Source of the DNA: Puccinia triticina
Taxonomy: Eukaryota; Basidiomycota; Pucciniomycetes; Pucciniales; Pucciniaceae
Reading direction: 5' to 3'
DNA: 64,000 nt
Assembly (NCBI RefSeq): GCF_026914185.1
Contig: NC_070567.1
Span: 1,426,001 to 1,490,000, forward strand
In this document: piece by piece, positions 13,290-25,568 of the stretch
Numbering within the stretch: position 1 is the first letter of the stretch
How the letters are laid out: each line of letters opens with the position of its first letter
Made by a program: the position numbers and the translations under genes
Notes under the pieces: model-generated
What the model saw: the letters and a program-made list of their open reading frames with translations, nothing else
Told to the model about the DNA's origin: nothing
The model's database searches: none

Positions 13290-13518
13290 CTTTGTCCCAG
13301 GCCCAGCTGCTGCTCAGCCTTGGCCCAGGCCCAGCTGCTGCTCAGCCTTGGCCCAGGCCCAGCTGCTGCTCAGCCTTGGCCCAGGCCCAGCTGCTGCTCA
13401 GCCTTGGCCCAGGCCCAGCTGCTGCTCAGCCTTGGCCCAGGCCCAGCTGCTGCTCAGCCTTGGCCCAGGCCCAGCTGCTGCTCAGCCTTGGCCCAGGCCC
13501 AGCTGCTGCTCAGCCTTT
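13290..13518. repeat. 28-bp tandem repeat, about 8 copies
   Basis: The unit contains CAGCTGCTGCTCAGCCTTGG followed by CCCAGGCC. Spacing is exactly 28 bp (for example CTCAGCCTTGG at 13313 and 13341). Because 28 is not a multiple of three, all frames stay open and give artificial Ala/Gln/Pro or Cys/Ser/Leu repeats. About three diverged, inverted units lie at 15205-15300 near the other end of element A, so these are subterminal repeats and not a coding region. Confidence 0.85.
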
Positions 13519-13639
13519 GCCTGAGCAAGAACGGGCATTGATAAATGCACACCCGTCCCCCGGGGGCACGCCCACGCCCACCCCCTTTGAAAAGCTTTAT
13601 CAAGGGCGTGCGAGGGCGTGCACGCCCCCACATAGGCGT

Positions 13640-14920
13640 GACAAGCGTGCACCGTGCCTGCTCGCCGAGAGCCCCTCGGTGGGCAGGTGCATGTACATAC
13701 ATATACCTGCTCGCCGAGAGCCCCTCGGCGGGTAGGTGTATGTATCCCTGCTCGCCGAGAAGGATAACTCTCGGCGAGCAAGTATACAAACACCTGCCCG
13801 CCAAGCCTGCTCACCTAGAGCCCCTCGGCGGGCAGGTACAGATCCCACCTCGCCGAGAGCCTTGCCTGCTCGCGAGAAGGATAACTCTCGGCGAGCAGGG
13901 CATGTATACCTGCTCACCGAGAGCCCCTCGGCGGGCAGGTGCATGTATACCTGCTCGCCGAGAGAAATTATCGGCGAGCAGGCATACAGATCCCACCTCG
14001 CCGAGAGCCTCTTGGCGAGAAGGTATACATATACCTGCCCACCAAGCCTGCTCACCGAGAGCCCCTCGGCGGGCAGGTGCATTTATACCTGCTCGCCGAG
14101 AGGAATCCTCGGCGAGCAGGCATACAGATCCCACCTCGCCGAGGGCCTCTCGGGAGCAGGTATACTTGAACCTGCCCGCCGAGGGGCTCTTGGCGAGCAG
14201 GCTCGCCGGGAAAGTGTTTGTATACCTGCTCGCCGAGAGTTATCCTTCTCGGCGAGCAGGCAAGGCTCTCGGCGAGCGGGGATATGTATGCCTGCTCGCC
14301 GAGAGGTGTATGCCTGCTCGCCATGGATTTCTCTCGGCGAGCAGGTATACATGCACCTCCCGCCGAGCCCGCTCGCCAAGAGCCCCTCGTCGGGCAGGTG
14401 CAAGTATACCTGCTCGCCGAGAGGCTCTTGGCGAGGTGGGATATGTATGCCTGCTCGCCGAGGAGGTATAAATGCACCTGCCCGCCGAGGGGCTCTCGGT
14501 GAGCAGGCTCGGCGGGCAGGTGTATGTATACCTGCTCGCCGAGAGGCTCTCGGCGAGGTGGGATCTGTATGCCTGCTCGCCGAGGATTTCTCTCGGCGAG
14601 CAGGTATACATGCACCTGCCCGCCGAGGGGCTCTCGGTGAGCAGGTATACATGCACCTGCTCGCCGAGAGTTATCCTTCTCGGCGAGCAGGGATACATAC
14701 ACCTACCCGCCGAGGGGGGCGGGCAGGTGTTTGTATACCTGCTCGCCGAGAGTTATTCTTCTCGGCGAGCAGGCAAGGCTCTCGGCGAGCAGGTGCATGT
14801 ATACCTGCTCTCCGAGAGGCTCTCGGCGAGGTGGGATCTGTACCTGCCCGCCGAGGGGCTCTCGGCGAGCAGGTATACTTGCACCTGCCCGCCAAGGGGC
14901 TCCCAACGAGCCATGGTGCA
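13640..14920. repeat. GC-rich hairpin array inside element A
   Basis: The motif CCTGCTCGCCGAGAG and its reverse complement CTCTCGGCGAGCAGG alternate dozens of times, often only a few bases apart, so almost every stretch of 40-60 bp can form a strong stem. Linkers such as TGTATAC and ACATGCA are also repeated. On both sides lie inverted copies of a GGGCGTGC-rich block (13587-13631 and 14920-15020). The long open frames across it on both strands are by-products of the repeats. Confidence 0.8.
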
Positions 14921-15791
14921 CGCCCGTGAACGCCCATGTGGGGGCGTGCACGCCCTCGCACGCCCATACAGCGGCGTGCATGCCCTTCGACTCGCACACC
15001 CTTGATAAAGGGCGTGCGGTCCACCTGACCGGTCCGCATATTCCCCCCTTGAAGGATTGTTCCCGCGCGCGCGGGAGACATCCTTCAAGGGTGTGTTATG
15101 TACACCCAACCAGCGCCACACGCCCTTTTCAAAGGGCGTGGGCGAGGGTGTGCCCCCGGGGGACGGGTGTGCGTTTATCAACACCCGTTCTTGCTCAAGC
15201 AAAGGCTGAGCAGTGGCTTTTCCTGTGCCAAGACTGAGGGGCAGCTGGGCCTGGGCCAAGGCTGAGCAGCAGCTGTGCCTGGGACAAAGCTGAGGAGCAG
15301 CTTGTGAAAAATGCAAGCTAGAGGCTTCAGCTGTGCCAAAATGGGCACTGAGCTGTGTGCCAGCCAGCCCTTAACTAGCAGATGGAGTAGCTTTGGAGCT
15401 GAAACCAGAGCTGTGTTATGTCAGTTGTCATCAACTGACTACTTTTTTTTCCTGGTGCATCGGTCCGGGCCAACCCCGGGTCAACAAGCCTCAGGTTTGA
15501 TTTCAGGCTAAGGTCAGCTAAATTTAGCAAGCCTTAACCTGAAATCTAGCCTCAGGCTAGGGCGGTCTGCGACTCATTTCAGCGCACTTTAGCCTGAAAC
15601 TGACCAAACAAATGTGTTTGCCCACTTGAAGGCAACCTTGTCAGCTAACCTGCCCACAAACCTGGGCTTATTTAACCCAAAAACTTAGCAAACAAATGTG
15701 AATGCTCTTAATGTGTATTTTTGCCCTGAAATTGCATAGCTTGAAGTTTCAAAATGCTAGTAGGCGGTTTTTCTGGGAGGTTCCGTACTAG

Positions 15792-17010
15792 TGTCAGCCT
15801 TAGAGTCAGTGTAGCTGACCTAAAGTCTGCCTTTTCTACCTTTTTACATATGAATTGCCTCATATATTTTCCCTCTTAAGAGATATCCTTGTTTTGACTT
15901 CATATTCTGTTTCCCCATGCAATTTCAACCCTCGTTACAACTTACCATTTCTTTGTAACTCTACTCCTTCCCTGAGTTCTTGAGGTGCAACGCACATGCG
16001 CAGTTGTGACGTGTAAGCGCTACCAGGCGTGCCAAAACCACATGTACATATGTAATTACATAAGCAAACTGTGAAATTTTTTGAATTCAGGATCCCCCTT
16101 GCCTGAGGCGGATCTACAGACTTCAGCACACCAGAACCACACCCCAGATAACCCAGGATCACCACCAAGAAGATTACCACACTCCCAGTATACCTACCGT
16201 CACAGGCACCTAGGATATTGACAGTAAGTAAACTCTTTCACTGAACCTTGCTTATCCAGAGTGAAACTCTGTTGCTCTTGATTGCCTCTTCATTTCTTTA
16301 ACTCTTTCAATCATCAAAGATCAAAAGGTTGTCTCTGATTAAGACCTATAAAATCAGAGCAGAGTAGTAACCCTACTTCTGAATCCCACCAACGTTTCCT
16401 TGGTGTGAGTGGATGCTGTTTGAAGAAATTACAACCAGAGGCGAAGCAAGGCGGAGTGGAAAGGGGAAAAGTTGGCTTAGCCAAGAACAGACGAAGTCTG
16501 AAAATAGGACCAGATAACTCACTTGAAGGGGCTTAAGTGCCTTTGTAGATAAGACAGAGTGCGGGCTCAAGTGCGCACAAGGGATCAAGATGGTCAGGAC
16601 TGATGATTTTCTTTGCTTCTAGTCTAAGGTGTTTTAAATAGACTAGATACAAAGTGTTTGACTTGTGGGTGCGAGTTATTCAAGCATAATGAATAAGAAA
16701 AAAGTCAAACAGAATCAAGGAGACATGAAACATGTGTAATGACATAAAAAAAAGGAAATGGTTAGGAGAGCTGAAACAAGTGAAATTCCAACACTGTTGC
16801 ACTCTCTTGGCCTTGCACAGCTGGCATCCAACTTTTTCAGGTTGAGAATAGCCCAGATCAATAATTAAAAGACTTCAAGTCTAGGCCTGATCTTCTCTTT
16901 TTCTCTATTTCTTTCTCTCCTTCTGTTTGTATTTCTTTATCACAAGAAATCCAACCAGATTGCCCCCTTTTTCTTGTGTCCTGTAGTCACATAAGAGACT
17001 CAGGTTCACA
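15792..17010 (+). mobile_element. Solo LTR 1 of the R2 family, 1219 bp
   Basis: It starts TGTCAGCCTTAGAG and ends GACTCAGGTTCACA, flanked by the perfect 5-bp duplication ACTAG (15787-15791, 17011-17015). It is homologous over much of its length to the LTR at 42683-43642 next to the R2 pol gene. No internal region is left, so it is the product of LTR-LTR recombination. Both intact ends and the TSD make this one of the best-defined repeats here. Confidence 0.9.
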
Positions 17011-17441
17011 ACTAGCCACTCAACTATGGAGGGTGCGAAATAAAGAGAAATTATGTATTACACTGAGAGATGAATATGTTACTGTATAGAGTCTAGCAGA
17101 GTCCATTCCAACCCACACCAGGAAAAAGATATAGTCACTTGATGGCAAGTGACATGATGCAGCTTTGGTTTATGCTCCAGAGCTACTCCAGCGCTGCTCC
17201 AAGTCTGCTCCACCAGCGCTTGTAGAGCTTGCAGGACTGCACCAGAGCACTCAATGTGGCACATTCATCTGATCCTAAATTTTTCCCAGGAACAGCTGAT
17301 GCTCATCAAAAGCTGAGAAGTAGGCATTGACTGAGCCTGGGCCATAGCTGAGCATTGGCTGAGCATTAGTTATTCCAAGCCTGATACAAAGTCCAGTTTC
17401 AACTGGACCAAGAATATTCCAAATCTGAACATCAGCTTAGC

Positions 17442-18670
17442 TGTGAGCCTGAGTCTCTATGGTGACAACAGGACACAAGAAATGGGGGGGCAATATTTGG
17501 ATTTCTTTGGATAAAGAAAATACAAATATAAGAGAGGAAGAGAAAGAGAGAGAGAGACTGAGCAGAATCAAGATTTGCAGATATTCAAAGTTATTCAGGT
17601 GGGAATGCACATCCACTGGCAATGCTACCTCTTCAGAAGAGTGCTGCCAAGCTGTGCTAGAGAGTGCTACAGCCTCCTCTCACCAAAGAAACGTGGAGGG
17701 TCTCTGGATTAGATAAGTTTAATCCAGCCACAATTTTTTAGCTTCCTTCTGGATAGTCAAGGTTCTTTAAAGGGAAACCTGTCACTGCAAAAAAAACTGT
17801 GTCAACTGTGAGCAGTTGACATGTGGTAACTCTGAGGAAGCTTGTGGTGTTACACCAGCCTTACTCAAGGTTTGACTCAACCCAAGCTTCAATGCACAGT
17901 CACTGGGCACCTTGCACAGTGACTGTGCCAACAAAGGCACTTGCGCATCCAGGTGGAGTTACAATGGCAGCTTGACTCGAGTATCCTGCGTGTCAACTGC
18001 AAGCAGTTGACCAAGTTTTTTTTGCAGTGTGTGTGGTTTGTTTCTTGCAAAAACCACAGAAAAAGAATGCAGATATGAAGGGACAGCCCTGTGATCAAGA
18101 AGAGGCAAAGGCCAGCAGATATGGAGGGACAGCCCTGTGATCAAGATGAGGCAAAGGCCAGCAGAAAAGAGCAGATCAAGCAAGAAACAGAGTTGTACCT
18201 CTGAGATAAACAAGTTTCAGTGAAAGAAGTTACTTACTGTCAATATCCTAGGCACCTGTGACGGTAGGTATACTGTGAGTGTTGTAAACTCTTTGGTGGT
18301 GATCCTGGGGTTATCTGGGGTGTGGTCCTGGTGTGCTGAAGTCTGTAGATACGCCTCAGGCAAGGGGGATCCTGACTACAAAAATTTTCACAGTTTGCTT
18401 ATGTAATTTACATATGTACATGTGGTTTGGCGCGCCTGGTAGCGCTGACACGTCACAACTGTGCATGCGCGCCACAACTCAGTAACTCAGGGAAGGAGTA
18501 TAAATACAAAGAATTGGTAAGTTGTAACTAGGGTTAAAATTGCATGAGCAAACAGAATATGAAGTCTAAACAAGGTTATCTTGCAAGATAAAAAGGATAT
18601 GAAGTAATTCATATGTACAAAGTAGAAAAAGGCAGACTTTAGGTCAGATGAGATGACTCTAAGGCTGAAA
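17442..18670 (-). mobile_element. Solo LTR 2 of the R2 family, inside element B
   Basis: Read on the minus strand it starts TTTCAGCCTTAGAG (TGT decayed to TTT) and ends AGACTCAGGCTCACA. It is flanked by the perfect duplication TTAGC (17437-17441, 18671-18675). It shares long stretches with 15792-17010 and 42683-43642. It carries a 247-bp MITE at 17783-18029. Confidence 0.85.
17783..18029. mobile_element. CACTG-ended MITE within solo LTR 2
   Basis: 247 bp with inverted ends CACTGCAAAAAAAACT / AGTTTTTTTTGCAGTG and the target duplication TGT (17780-17782, 18030-18032). Just inside each end is GTCAACTG..CAGTTGAC. CACTG ends and a 3-bp duplication fit a CACTA-type MITE. A fragment with similar inner sequence occurs near 55558-55620. 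Confidence 0.75.
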
Positions 18671-19469
18671 TTAGCCAAAAATGGTCCCAAGCTGAGAATA
18701 ATCTTGTAAAAGGCTTGTGCAGAGCTGAGGATCAGCTGGGACAATACTGTTCCAAAGATCAAAACCAGCTGGGCCAAGAATTCTCAAAAGCTGAGCATCA
18801 GCTGAGCCAATCATGGTCCAAAGCTGAGCATTAGCTGAGCCAAGGCTTTCCTAAAGCTGAGAATCAGGTGTTTTAAGACTATTCAAAATATTAGTATCAC
18901 CTGATCCAAGGCTGGTCCACAGCTGAGCATCAGCTGAGCCAAGGCTGGTCCACAGCTGAGCATCAGCTGAGCCAATGCTGGTCCACAGATGAGCATTGGC
19001 TGGGCCAAGATTGATCCAAAGCTGAAAATCAGCTCAGCCAATACTGGTCCAAAGCTTAGCATTTGCTGGGCCAATGATAGTCCTAATCTGAGTCTAAGCT
19101 GAGAAATGACTGCACTAAAGCTGAGAATCAGCTGGGCCACGACTGGTTTTCAAAGCTGAGCATGAGCTGGGCACCAAAGCTGATCATGAGCTGGGAGCTA
19201 AAGCTGAGTAACAGCTGACCAGAAAGGAGGATTACTGGTGCCCAGCCAAAACTGAGGATCTCCTGTTGAAGTTCTGAGAGGTACGTAGGTGGGGGAGACA
19301 TGTGGTTAGATGGTGGGTAGATGGTGGGTAGCCCGCTGGAGCTGGCATGATGTCACTTGCCATCAAGTGATTATTTTTTTCCTGGTGCCAGATCCTTGTT
19401 CTGATCCTCAACCACAAACCCAATGAAGGGATTTCACAAGAAGACCGCAGCACAAATAGGGCACAGAGA

Positions 19470-19917
19470 TGAGCCTTTGGGCTTGAGAGAGGACGGTGAG
19501 GGGGATAGTGCTCACCGGATCGGCTCGGATAGTGGGCGCGGAAAAAACAGAGGAAGAACCGATGAGAGTTGATTGCAGGTTGTAGGCTATGTATATATAG
19601 ACTACATACAGGGAATCAACTTGTGGGCAACATGACAATGGATATGCAAAAAAGGTGATGGAATCAGATGGAACTCAAGGAGAGATTGGTGACAGTCAAG
19701 GTATCACAAGCAGAGCGAGTGCGCACAAGGAAACACAGTAGTTGGAAAGCTAATTGGGCTAATCTAGACAGGGATCAAAGTCACATGGCTAGTGAGACAG
19801 GAAGCATGACCAATCTAAAAGGAAACATCAGGTGTGACAGGCATAAGGTGATATGAGAATGACAACCAAGAGCTCTGGGGAGACAATGAGGCAGAAGGAA
19901 GAGATAGGAATCCAACA
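19470..19917. repeat. LTR-like repeat (TGAGCC...CCAACA)
   Basis: Starts TGAGCCTTTGGGC and ends near TCCAACA. It shares GTTCACCG/GCTCACCG, GCGCGGAAAAAA and GAAGAACC-like blocks with 22041-22433. No matching target duplication could be found, so the ends are provisional. Confidence 0.4.
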
Positions 19918-20992
19918 CCCAAGCTGCCACCAAGTATCCAACCTCAAAGTTTATCTCAAAATCCCCCCCCCAGAAAAGCTATCTATTTTATATATTCAGA
20001 GCTCATTGTCCAAACTGTAAATGAGGTCAGCCAAAACAGTGCCTATTCTCCTCTCCCAACTGCCTCAGCCTAGGAAAGACGGAGCTCCACAATAGCCATC
20101 CTGCGTCTAGGGATCTCAAGAGAGGCCATCCCTGTAGGGTCAGTGCCCTTGGTGCGCTTGGCCTTCAAATGGGTTTGCAGTCCTTGCAATGCAAACAAAT
20201 CCTTGGATTGTCAATTTTTGAAGCAGCAGAGAGTATTGGCTTCACACTATACCACTCAAGTAACTTGGATATATTGTACCCAACAAATAGAATTGGGCTC
20301 AGACAATCCTCTGATGGGTTATGCACTTGAGCTGGACCTGGGCCACCCCCACTGCACTTTGGTAACCCACAATATGGTGTGCATTGGTGGTGGGGGCTGC
20401 TCTCTGGGTTCCCCAAACTCTGTGTGCAAAGCAAGCCTATGAAAGTCCTTGTCAGGAGGGACTTGCACCCTATCACCCCTTTTTGTGGGGGCTAGATTCT
20501 AAATTTGGGTGGAAGGAATTTTCAGATGTGTTTAATTCCTTGCTTACAAAATTTCCTCAAAATTCAATTTGCTGAGGTTGAAGACTGCCTTGTGCCTGTC
20601 CAACCTATAGAATCTGAGATATCTGAAGGTATTCCTTCCATTCCAAATAAAAGAATCAAATCCACCCAAAATATGGATTTTGCACCAGGAAGGTCTGTGC
20701 TCACCAACTTGGTTTCCACAGTTGGCTCTCCACCAGAACATAGAGGGAATCACTGGCAATATAAAAAATTGTACTATTTTCTTCAGCATCTTCTGATGAA
20801 AGTGAGCTAACAATATAGGAGCAGGTGTGGTAGGTGAGCTGTAGAAAATTGAACAAACTACCTTCAAAATTCATTCTTGGTGTGCGAGTTTGGGGAGCTA
20901 AGGGGTAAGTACCTCCTGATGGAGGCTTGCTTTGCAAGTTCACCCCCAAAGTATTGAGGGACTTTGTCAAGTTTGTACTTCCCTAGTCCGGC
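19918..20992. other. Repeat-derived DNA, no recognisable gene
   Basis: Several short frames, none with a domain I recognise. The right part leads into the LTR-like segment that contains the direct-repeat structure at 20993-21099. Confidence 0.35.
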
Positions 20993-21099
20993 AGAAAGCT
21001 TCCCTCTCTCCCGGCTAGGTAAGCTATTTCCATTTCTTCTCATTCTCCTAGTTTTTCTAGTTATACTCACTAGAAAGAGCTTCCCTCTCTCCCGGCTAG
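20993..21099 (+). repeat. Intron-like segment framed by a direct repeat, site 1
   Basis: Two copies of CTTCCCTCTCTCCCGGCTAG (first ends at 21018, second at 21099) flank a segment that starts GTAAGC at 21019 and ends CACTAG at 21073. The middle is pyrimidine rich like a fungal intron. About 90 bp downstream is AGTGAAGGACTCAA, the conserved end of an LTR family also seen at 56684 and 58318. Element C interrupts that LTR end. Confidence 0.6.
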
Positions 21100-21203
21100 A
21101 TACCTGGAATACAGCCCCTACATTGGTACTAGAAAAGTTTCATAGGCTTTTGCCTTGTCCATCGTGCCCCTCTATGAAAATCAGTGAAGGACTCAAATCC
21201 TGA

Positions 21204-22716
21204 CACCAGGAAAAATAATAATCACTTGATGACAAGTGACATCATGCCAGCTCCAGAGGGCTACCCACCATCTACCCACCCTCTAACCACATCTCCCCCC
21301 CATCTAATTACCTCCCAGAACTTCCACAAGAGATCCTCAGTTTTAGCTGGGCACCACAAATCCTCATTTCTGGTCAGCTGATACTCAGCTTTGGCTCCCA
21401 GCTCATGCTCAGCTTTGGTGCCAATCTCATGCTCAGCTTTGGTGTCCAGCTCATGCTCAGCTTTGAACCATTCCTGGACCAGCTGATTCTCAGCTTTAGT
21501 CCAGTCATGGCTCAGCTTGGACTCAGATTAGGACTATCATTGGCCCAGCCAATGCTCACCTTTGGACTAGTATTGGCTCAGCTGATTTTCAGCTTTGGAT
21601 AAACCTTAGCCCAGCCAATGCTCAGCTTCTGACCACTTTTGTAACGGCTGATGCTCATCTGTGGACCAGCCTTGGCTCAGCTGATACTCAGCTGTGGAAC
21701 AGCCTTGGCTCAGGTGATACTCATCTTTTGAATAGTCTTAAAACACCTGATTCTCAGCTTTGGAACAGCCTTGGCTCACCCAATGCTCAGCTTTGGACCA
21801 GTATTGGCTCAGCTGATTCTCAGCTTTTGAAAATTCTTGGCCCAGCTGGTTTTAATCTTTGGAACAGTATTTTCCCAGGCGCTGATCCTCAGCTCTGCAC
21901 AAGCCTTTTCCAATATGATGCTCAGCTTGGGACCATTTTTAGCTAAGCTGATGCTCATATTTGGAATATTCTTTGTCCAGATTACACTTGACTTTGTGTT
22001 GAAATTTAACTTTAAGGCCACACAAGTTCAACACAAAAGATGAGCCTAGTGGCTCAAGAAAGGGTACAGTGAGGGTGAAAAGTTCACCGTATGTGATTCA
22101 GGGTGGCGCGGAAAAAATAGAAGAGCTAGAACCAATGAAGGTAATTGCTTGTTTGTATGCTGGGTTCAAGTAGAATAACAACAGGCGGCCAACATGTGGC
22201 TGGAAGAGAAAATAAAAGGAAGGTGACTATGAGACAAGTTACAAGTATTCTATCTCAGAGACTATGTTTGATACACGTATGACAAAATGTTATCTACTAC
22301 TCACGGTTCTTAGACTACATGGTGTGATAGCTTCTGTACTAACAGTGATTCTGAAAATGCTTGAGAATGATATGAAACAATGTTATAGAGGTGTAAGTAA
22401 GAGAAAATAGCAAAATTCCAACACTTTGTATCAGGCTTGGAATAGCCAATGCTCAGATGTGGCCCAGGCTCAGCCAATGCTCAGCTTTGGACCAGGCTCA
22501 GTCAATGCCTACTGCTCAGTTTTTGATGAGCATCAGCTGTTCCTGGGAAAAATTTAGGATCAGCTGACTGTGCCAGATTGAGTGCTCTGGTGCAGTCCTG
22601 CAAGCTCTACAAGTGCTGGTGGAGCAGAGTTGGAGAAGCTCTGGAGAAGCTCCGGAGCAGAAACCAAAGCTGCATCATGTCACTTGCCATGTAGTGACTA
22701 TATTTTTTTCCTGGTG
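21204..22716. mobile_element. Element C: CACCAGG-ended DNA transposon
   Basis: The ends CACCAGGAAAAATAATAATC and the inverted TTTTTTTCCTGGTG are flanked by TGA (21201-21203, 22717-22719). Subterminal CAGCTGATTCTCAGCTTTGG-type repeats run for about 600 bp. It sits in an LTR whose tail resumes as GAGTCCTTACA after 22716. It has no transposase and belongs to the same family as A and B. An LTR-like repeat (22041-22433) lies inside it. Confidence 0.8.
22041..22433. repeat. LTR-like repeat inside element C
   Basis: Homologous in blocks to 19470-19917 (TGAGCC start, GCGCGGAAAAAA, TTCCAACA end). No clear target duplication. Probably a small solo LTR. Confidence 0.4.
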
Positions 22717-23024
22717 TGAGTCCTTACATTAGTATCATCATTTTTTTCATTCATCTTGATTATTGTTATCAATGACATTCAACTCACTTGGTCTTAGGTG
22801 TGCCTCCACCACTTCTGTGTCCTCAGTGTGTTTGTCTCACTCATCACAGCCTCTGTGCTGCTTCAGGTGTGCCTCCACCGCTTTTGTGTCCTCGGCGTGT
22901 TTTTCTCACTCATCACAGCCTCCGTGCTGCTTCAGGTATCTTCCTTGTTTCCCATTAGGCAGGGTATCCATGTGAGGGAAGGGTGATGTGGGGCTGTTGG
23001 CGCGCTCCATTTGGGACACCATAC

Positions 23025-23239
23025 TAGAGATGGCCATTTTGCACCCGCTGGCGGGTACCCGCCACCTTTCAGAAGGCAACTGCGTGCACTTGCAGGTACC
23101 CATGGCGGTGTGGGATGTTCAATCCTAGTAAAAATTTAAGGAATTCACTCCACAGCAGCCCTGGGTACCTGCCAGGGCACACAGTTGCATCCTGAAAGGT
23201 GGCGGGTACCCGCCAGCGGGTGCAAAATGGCCATCTCTA
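23025..23239. mobile_element. hAT-type MITE, 215 bp
   Basis: Inverted ends TAGAGATGGCCATTTTGCAC extend about 75 bp with few mismatches. They are flanked by the perfect 8-bp duplication CACCATAC (23017-23024, 23240-23247), diagnostic for hAT transposition. A related left end starts near 56085. Confidence 0.88.
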
Positions 23240-23247
23240 CACCATAC

Positions 23248-24315
23248 AGAGGGTGGCAACCTGTTGCATCAATGCTGTCACATTTCCAGGTGAGCACTGC
23301 TCTTCCGCTGGCCACAATATGGACAGCAATTCCATGGCTCTTTGGGATTTGGGGCAGCTGTGTGGTGCACATCCAGTGGCACCTGTGGGACATGGTGCCA
23401 AGAGGACTTCTGGGGCTTCTCCAGGATGGCGGCAGGGAAGTGGCATCCAAATGATGTTTTAATCCTTGCCAAGTGCCCGCCTGTGTACCTGCCTGAATTT
23501 CTACCTAGACTGGAAACCTGTGTCTAGTACCACTAGTGGCATGCTCTAAAAATACAAGCTTAGAATGGGTGAATTTGGAAAATGGCTAATTTGCCCCTAA
23601 ATGATATCCTTGGATGCTCAACTACTGGCTTCTAGAAGATTCAGTAATTGGCATCATGCTTGCTGACACTGACAGTTTTCTAACCAAATTTTCAGGATTA
23701 TCTCTGGGATTCTTTTGCTTTCATAGTGGTGAAATATTGATGATTCATTGCATTGATTGCAATATTGCCAAACATGCTATGAAACATTGATTTATTGTTG
23801 ATAGGTGGCCATTTTTTATAGATATTACTCAACTTTTCATCAGCCTTCCAAGGACCTCACCTCAATCCATGGAGACTCAAAATAAACCTCAACTAATGAT
23901 GATTGAAGTTTTTTTATGTAATCAAGGCCACTGATTAATAATCATACATGGAGATGAAATCAATGTATGTAGATTCCAAGAGACTGATTTATTGTGAGTT
24001 GTATTTGAACCAGTACAGCCAGAGTCAACCCAAAAGAAGCTCAAACCTCACTCAGTTTCTAACATCAAGTCTCAAGACCCAGATCCCCTATTATTTGTGC
24101 TGTTTTGAATTGAAAAAATAGGCAAATAAATCAATAAAAATTTCCATAACTATATCTGTAATAAATGTCAAATCTGTATGAAAAAATAATGAATAAAAAA
24201 ATAAAAATAAAAAACTATATATCAAGCTGAATGAAACTTCAATTCATTTTAGACTCAAAATTTTGCTAGATAATTAATTAATAGCTTCTCTGATACACGC
24301 TGGCGGATGCTACTA
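23248..24315. other. AT-rich intergenic DNA
   Basis: No gene or defined repeat seen. The last 400 bp are very AT rich and hold the 3' flank of the minus-strand zinc-finger gene. Confidence 0.4.
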
Positions 24316-25568
24316 CTAGACATCTCTTTTGTTTGTACAGTTTCCAGAATGTTTGTGTCGTGTCAGAAGATCGGTTCTTGTAAAGTTTTGCCCGCATTCG
24401 CATTGATAAGGGCTATGAAAGAGCACGTTGAAAGTTTTTGAAGTCCGTTTGCATGTTGAGTTTTGCCAAGGGCCAACTGTCAGGATTTGCATGGATACAC
24501 CGTCTTGAGAAACTGTCACTGGATTGATAGATAAAGCTCACCGTACTCCGGTGTGTGACCGCTCATGTCGGGTCAAGTCATTCCGGCGATAGAATAGGGC
24601 CATACAGCTAGAAGAAAAAAATGGGATCATGAGAGGCAAAAGAGTCAGCCATCATATTCGGAGTATACGAAGTACTAGCCAGTGAAGTGGAAGAGGAAGC
24701 AGCCGTACTAGGTGCACTGGAACCGTCTTTCATCTTTGTGTATTGCGGATATGTGTTGGGTTAGATTGAAATTTCTCGTAAATGATTTGCCGCACCCCCA
24801 TACTGGACAAAAGTAACGAGTTCCTGATGCTGTTTCTGTGGGTTGGATTTTTAATCTTGGTGAAATTTCCGGCAAATCTTGGGTTGTTTTGCCTCCCGGT
24901 TCCGAGCAACCGACCTGAGATTCCCTAAGCTTGGAAATTTGACGGGGAAAGTTGGGATGTGGTTGAATGCTGATTGATTCAGAAGTTTTTCCGACTTCAA
25001 GCTGTGGCCTTTGGCATTGAATTATGTTATCCGAATGGGTGTAGCGTTTGGTACGGTGATCTGGCACGGGCTTGTCTTCTAGAAGACAAGGATTTTCACT
25101 TTGCTTGTTGTGGTAAGACCTGGAGAATTGCATGTTCGGTTGATTGCATGAATCACTTGCAGATATTCTTTCCGGTTGAACTTGCACCTCTTGTCTATAT
25201 CCTTTATTATCCTTGAGGTCCACGTAGGTATCCTGCCGACTCGTCGAAGCTTGATACAGAGTGCCGCAGCTGCGCCTTTCCGAGTGATTGATACTTGGAG
25301 GCATAGAGGAACATCCTACATTGTCAATCGGACCGGATGGCAATAGTTCTCCCTTTGGAGATAGGAGATAGCTTGAAGAAGATTTACTCTGAGGAGTGGA
25401 AGAAGAGGCCAGAGAGTAAAATGAGAGGTCACTATGCAGTCGAGTTGAACAGCCCGTGTGATGCGTGACGTTCCGGTTGGAATGATCTCGAAAATATTGA
25501 AGTACCTCCGGGTCATCAAACTGAGCAACAGCTATGCGCAGAGGAGGTAAATTTGGTCGATTGATCAT
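24316..25568 (-). CDS. C2H2 zinc-finger protein (3 fingers)
   Basis: Model: complement(join(24316..24412, 24542..24607, 24709..25568)), 340 codons plus stop. The long first exon encodes a Ser/Pro/Gln-rich, probably disordered region of about 250 residues, then finger 1 (CPVWGCGKSF...LTQHISAIH). Exon 1 ends within finger 2, which the 66-bp second exon completes as FQCTYC...RRNDLTRHERSH. Exon 3 gives finger 3 (YQCECG...DLLTRHKHSGNC). Finger 3 is atypical: only one residue lies between its two cysteines, and the last ligand would be Cys, not His. The linkers HTGVRP and HKDERRF are typical. A nuclear sequence-specific DNA-binding transcription factor is the likely role; the target is unknown. The exact fit of finger 2 across an intron strongly supports the splice sites. 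Confidence 0.85.

Larger units (their letters stand above)
13191..15457. mobile_element. Element A: CACCAGG-ended non-autonomous DNA transposon
   Basis: The ends CACCAGGAAAAA and TTTTTTCCTGGTG are inverted copies and continue inward with the imperfect palindrome AGTCACTAGATGACAACTGAC. The target duplication is CAT (13188-13190, 15458-15460). Inside are subterminal 28-bp repeats at both ends in opposite orientation, then a long hairpin array. No transposase frame is present. A 3-bp duplication, ends starting CAC and opposed subterminal repeats fit the CACTA/EnSpm superfamily; the assignment is an inference. Elements B and C are relatives. Confidence 0.8.
13126..15707. mobile_element. MITE with GAGCATTCGCAT ends, split by element A
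   Basis: The ends GAGCATTCGCAT... and the matching inverted end ...AAATGTGAATGCTC are flanked by the 3-bp duplication TTA (13123-13125 and 15708-15710). A TTA-type target and this terminal layout fit PIF/Harbinger MITEs. Without the 2.3-kb element A at 13191-15457 the MITE would be about 315 bp. A second copy with similar ends is at 63435-63788. Confidence 0.65.
17116..19387. mobile_element. Element B: CACCAGG-ended DNA transposon
   Basis: The ends CACCAGGAAAAA...TTTTTTTCCTGGTG are flanked by the 3-bp duplication CCA (17113-17115, 19388-19390). The termini continue with the palindromic CACTTGATGGCAAGTG. Subterminal repeats of the type CTGAGCATCAGCTGAGCCA fill about 700 bp at the right end. 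A solo LTR at 17442-18670 is inserted in it. There is no transposase gene. The left arm is most similar to the right arm of element C as an inverted copy. Confidence 0.8.
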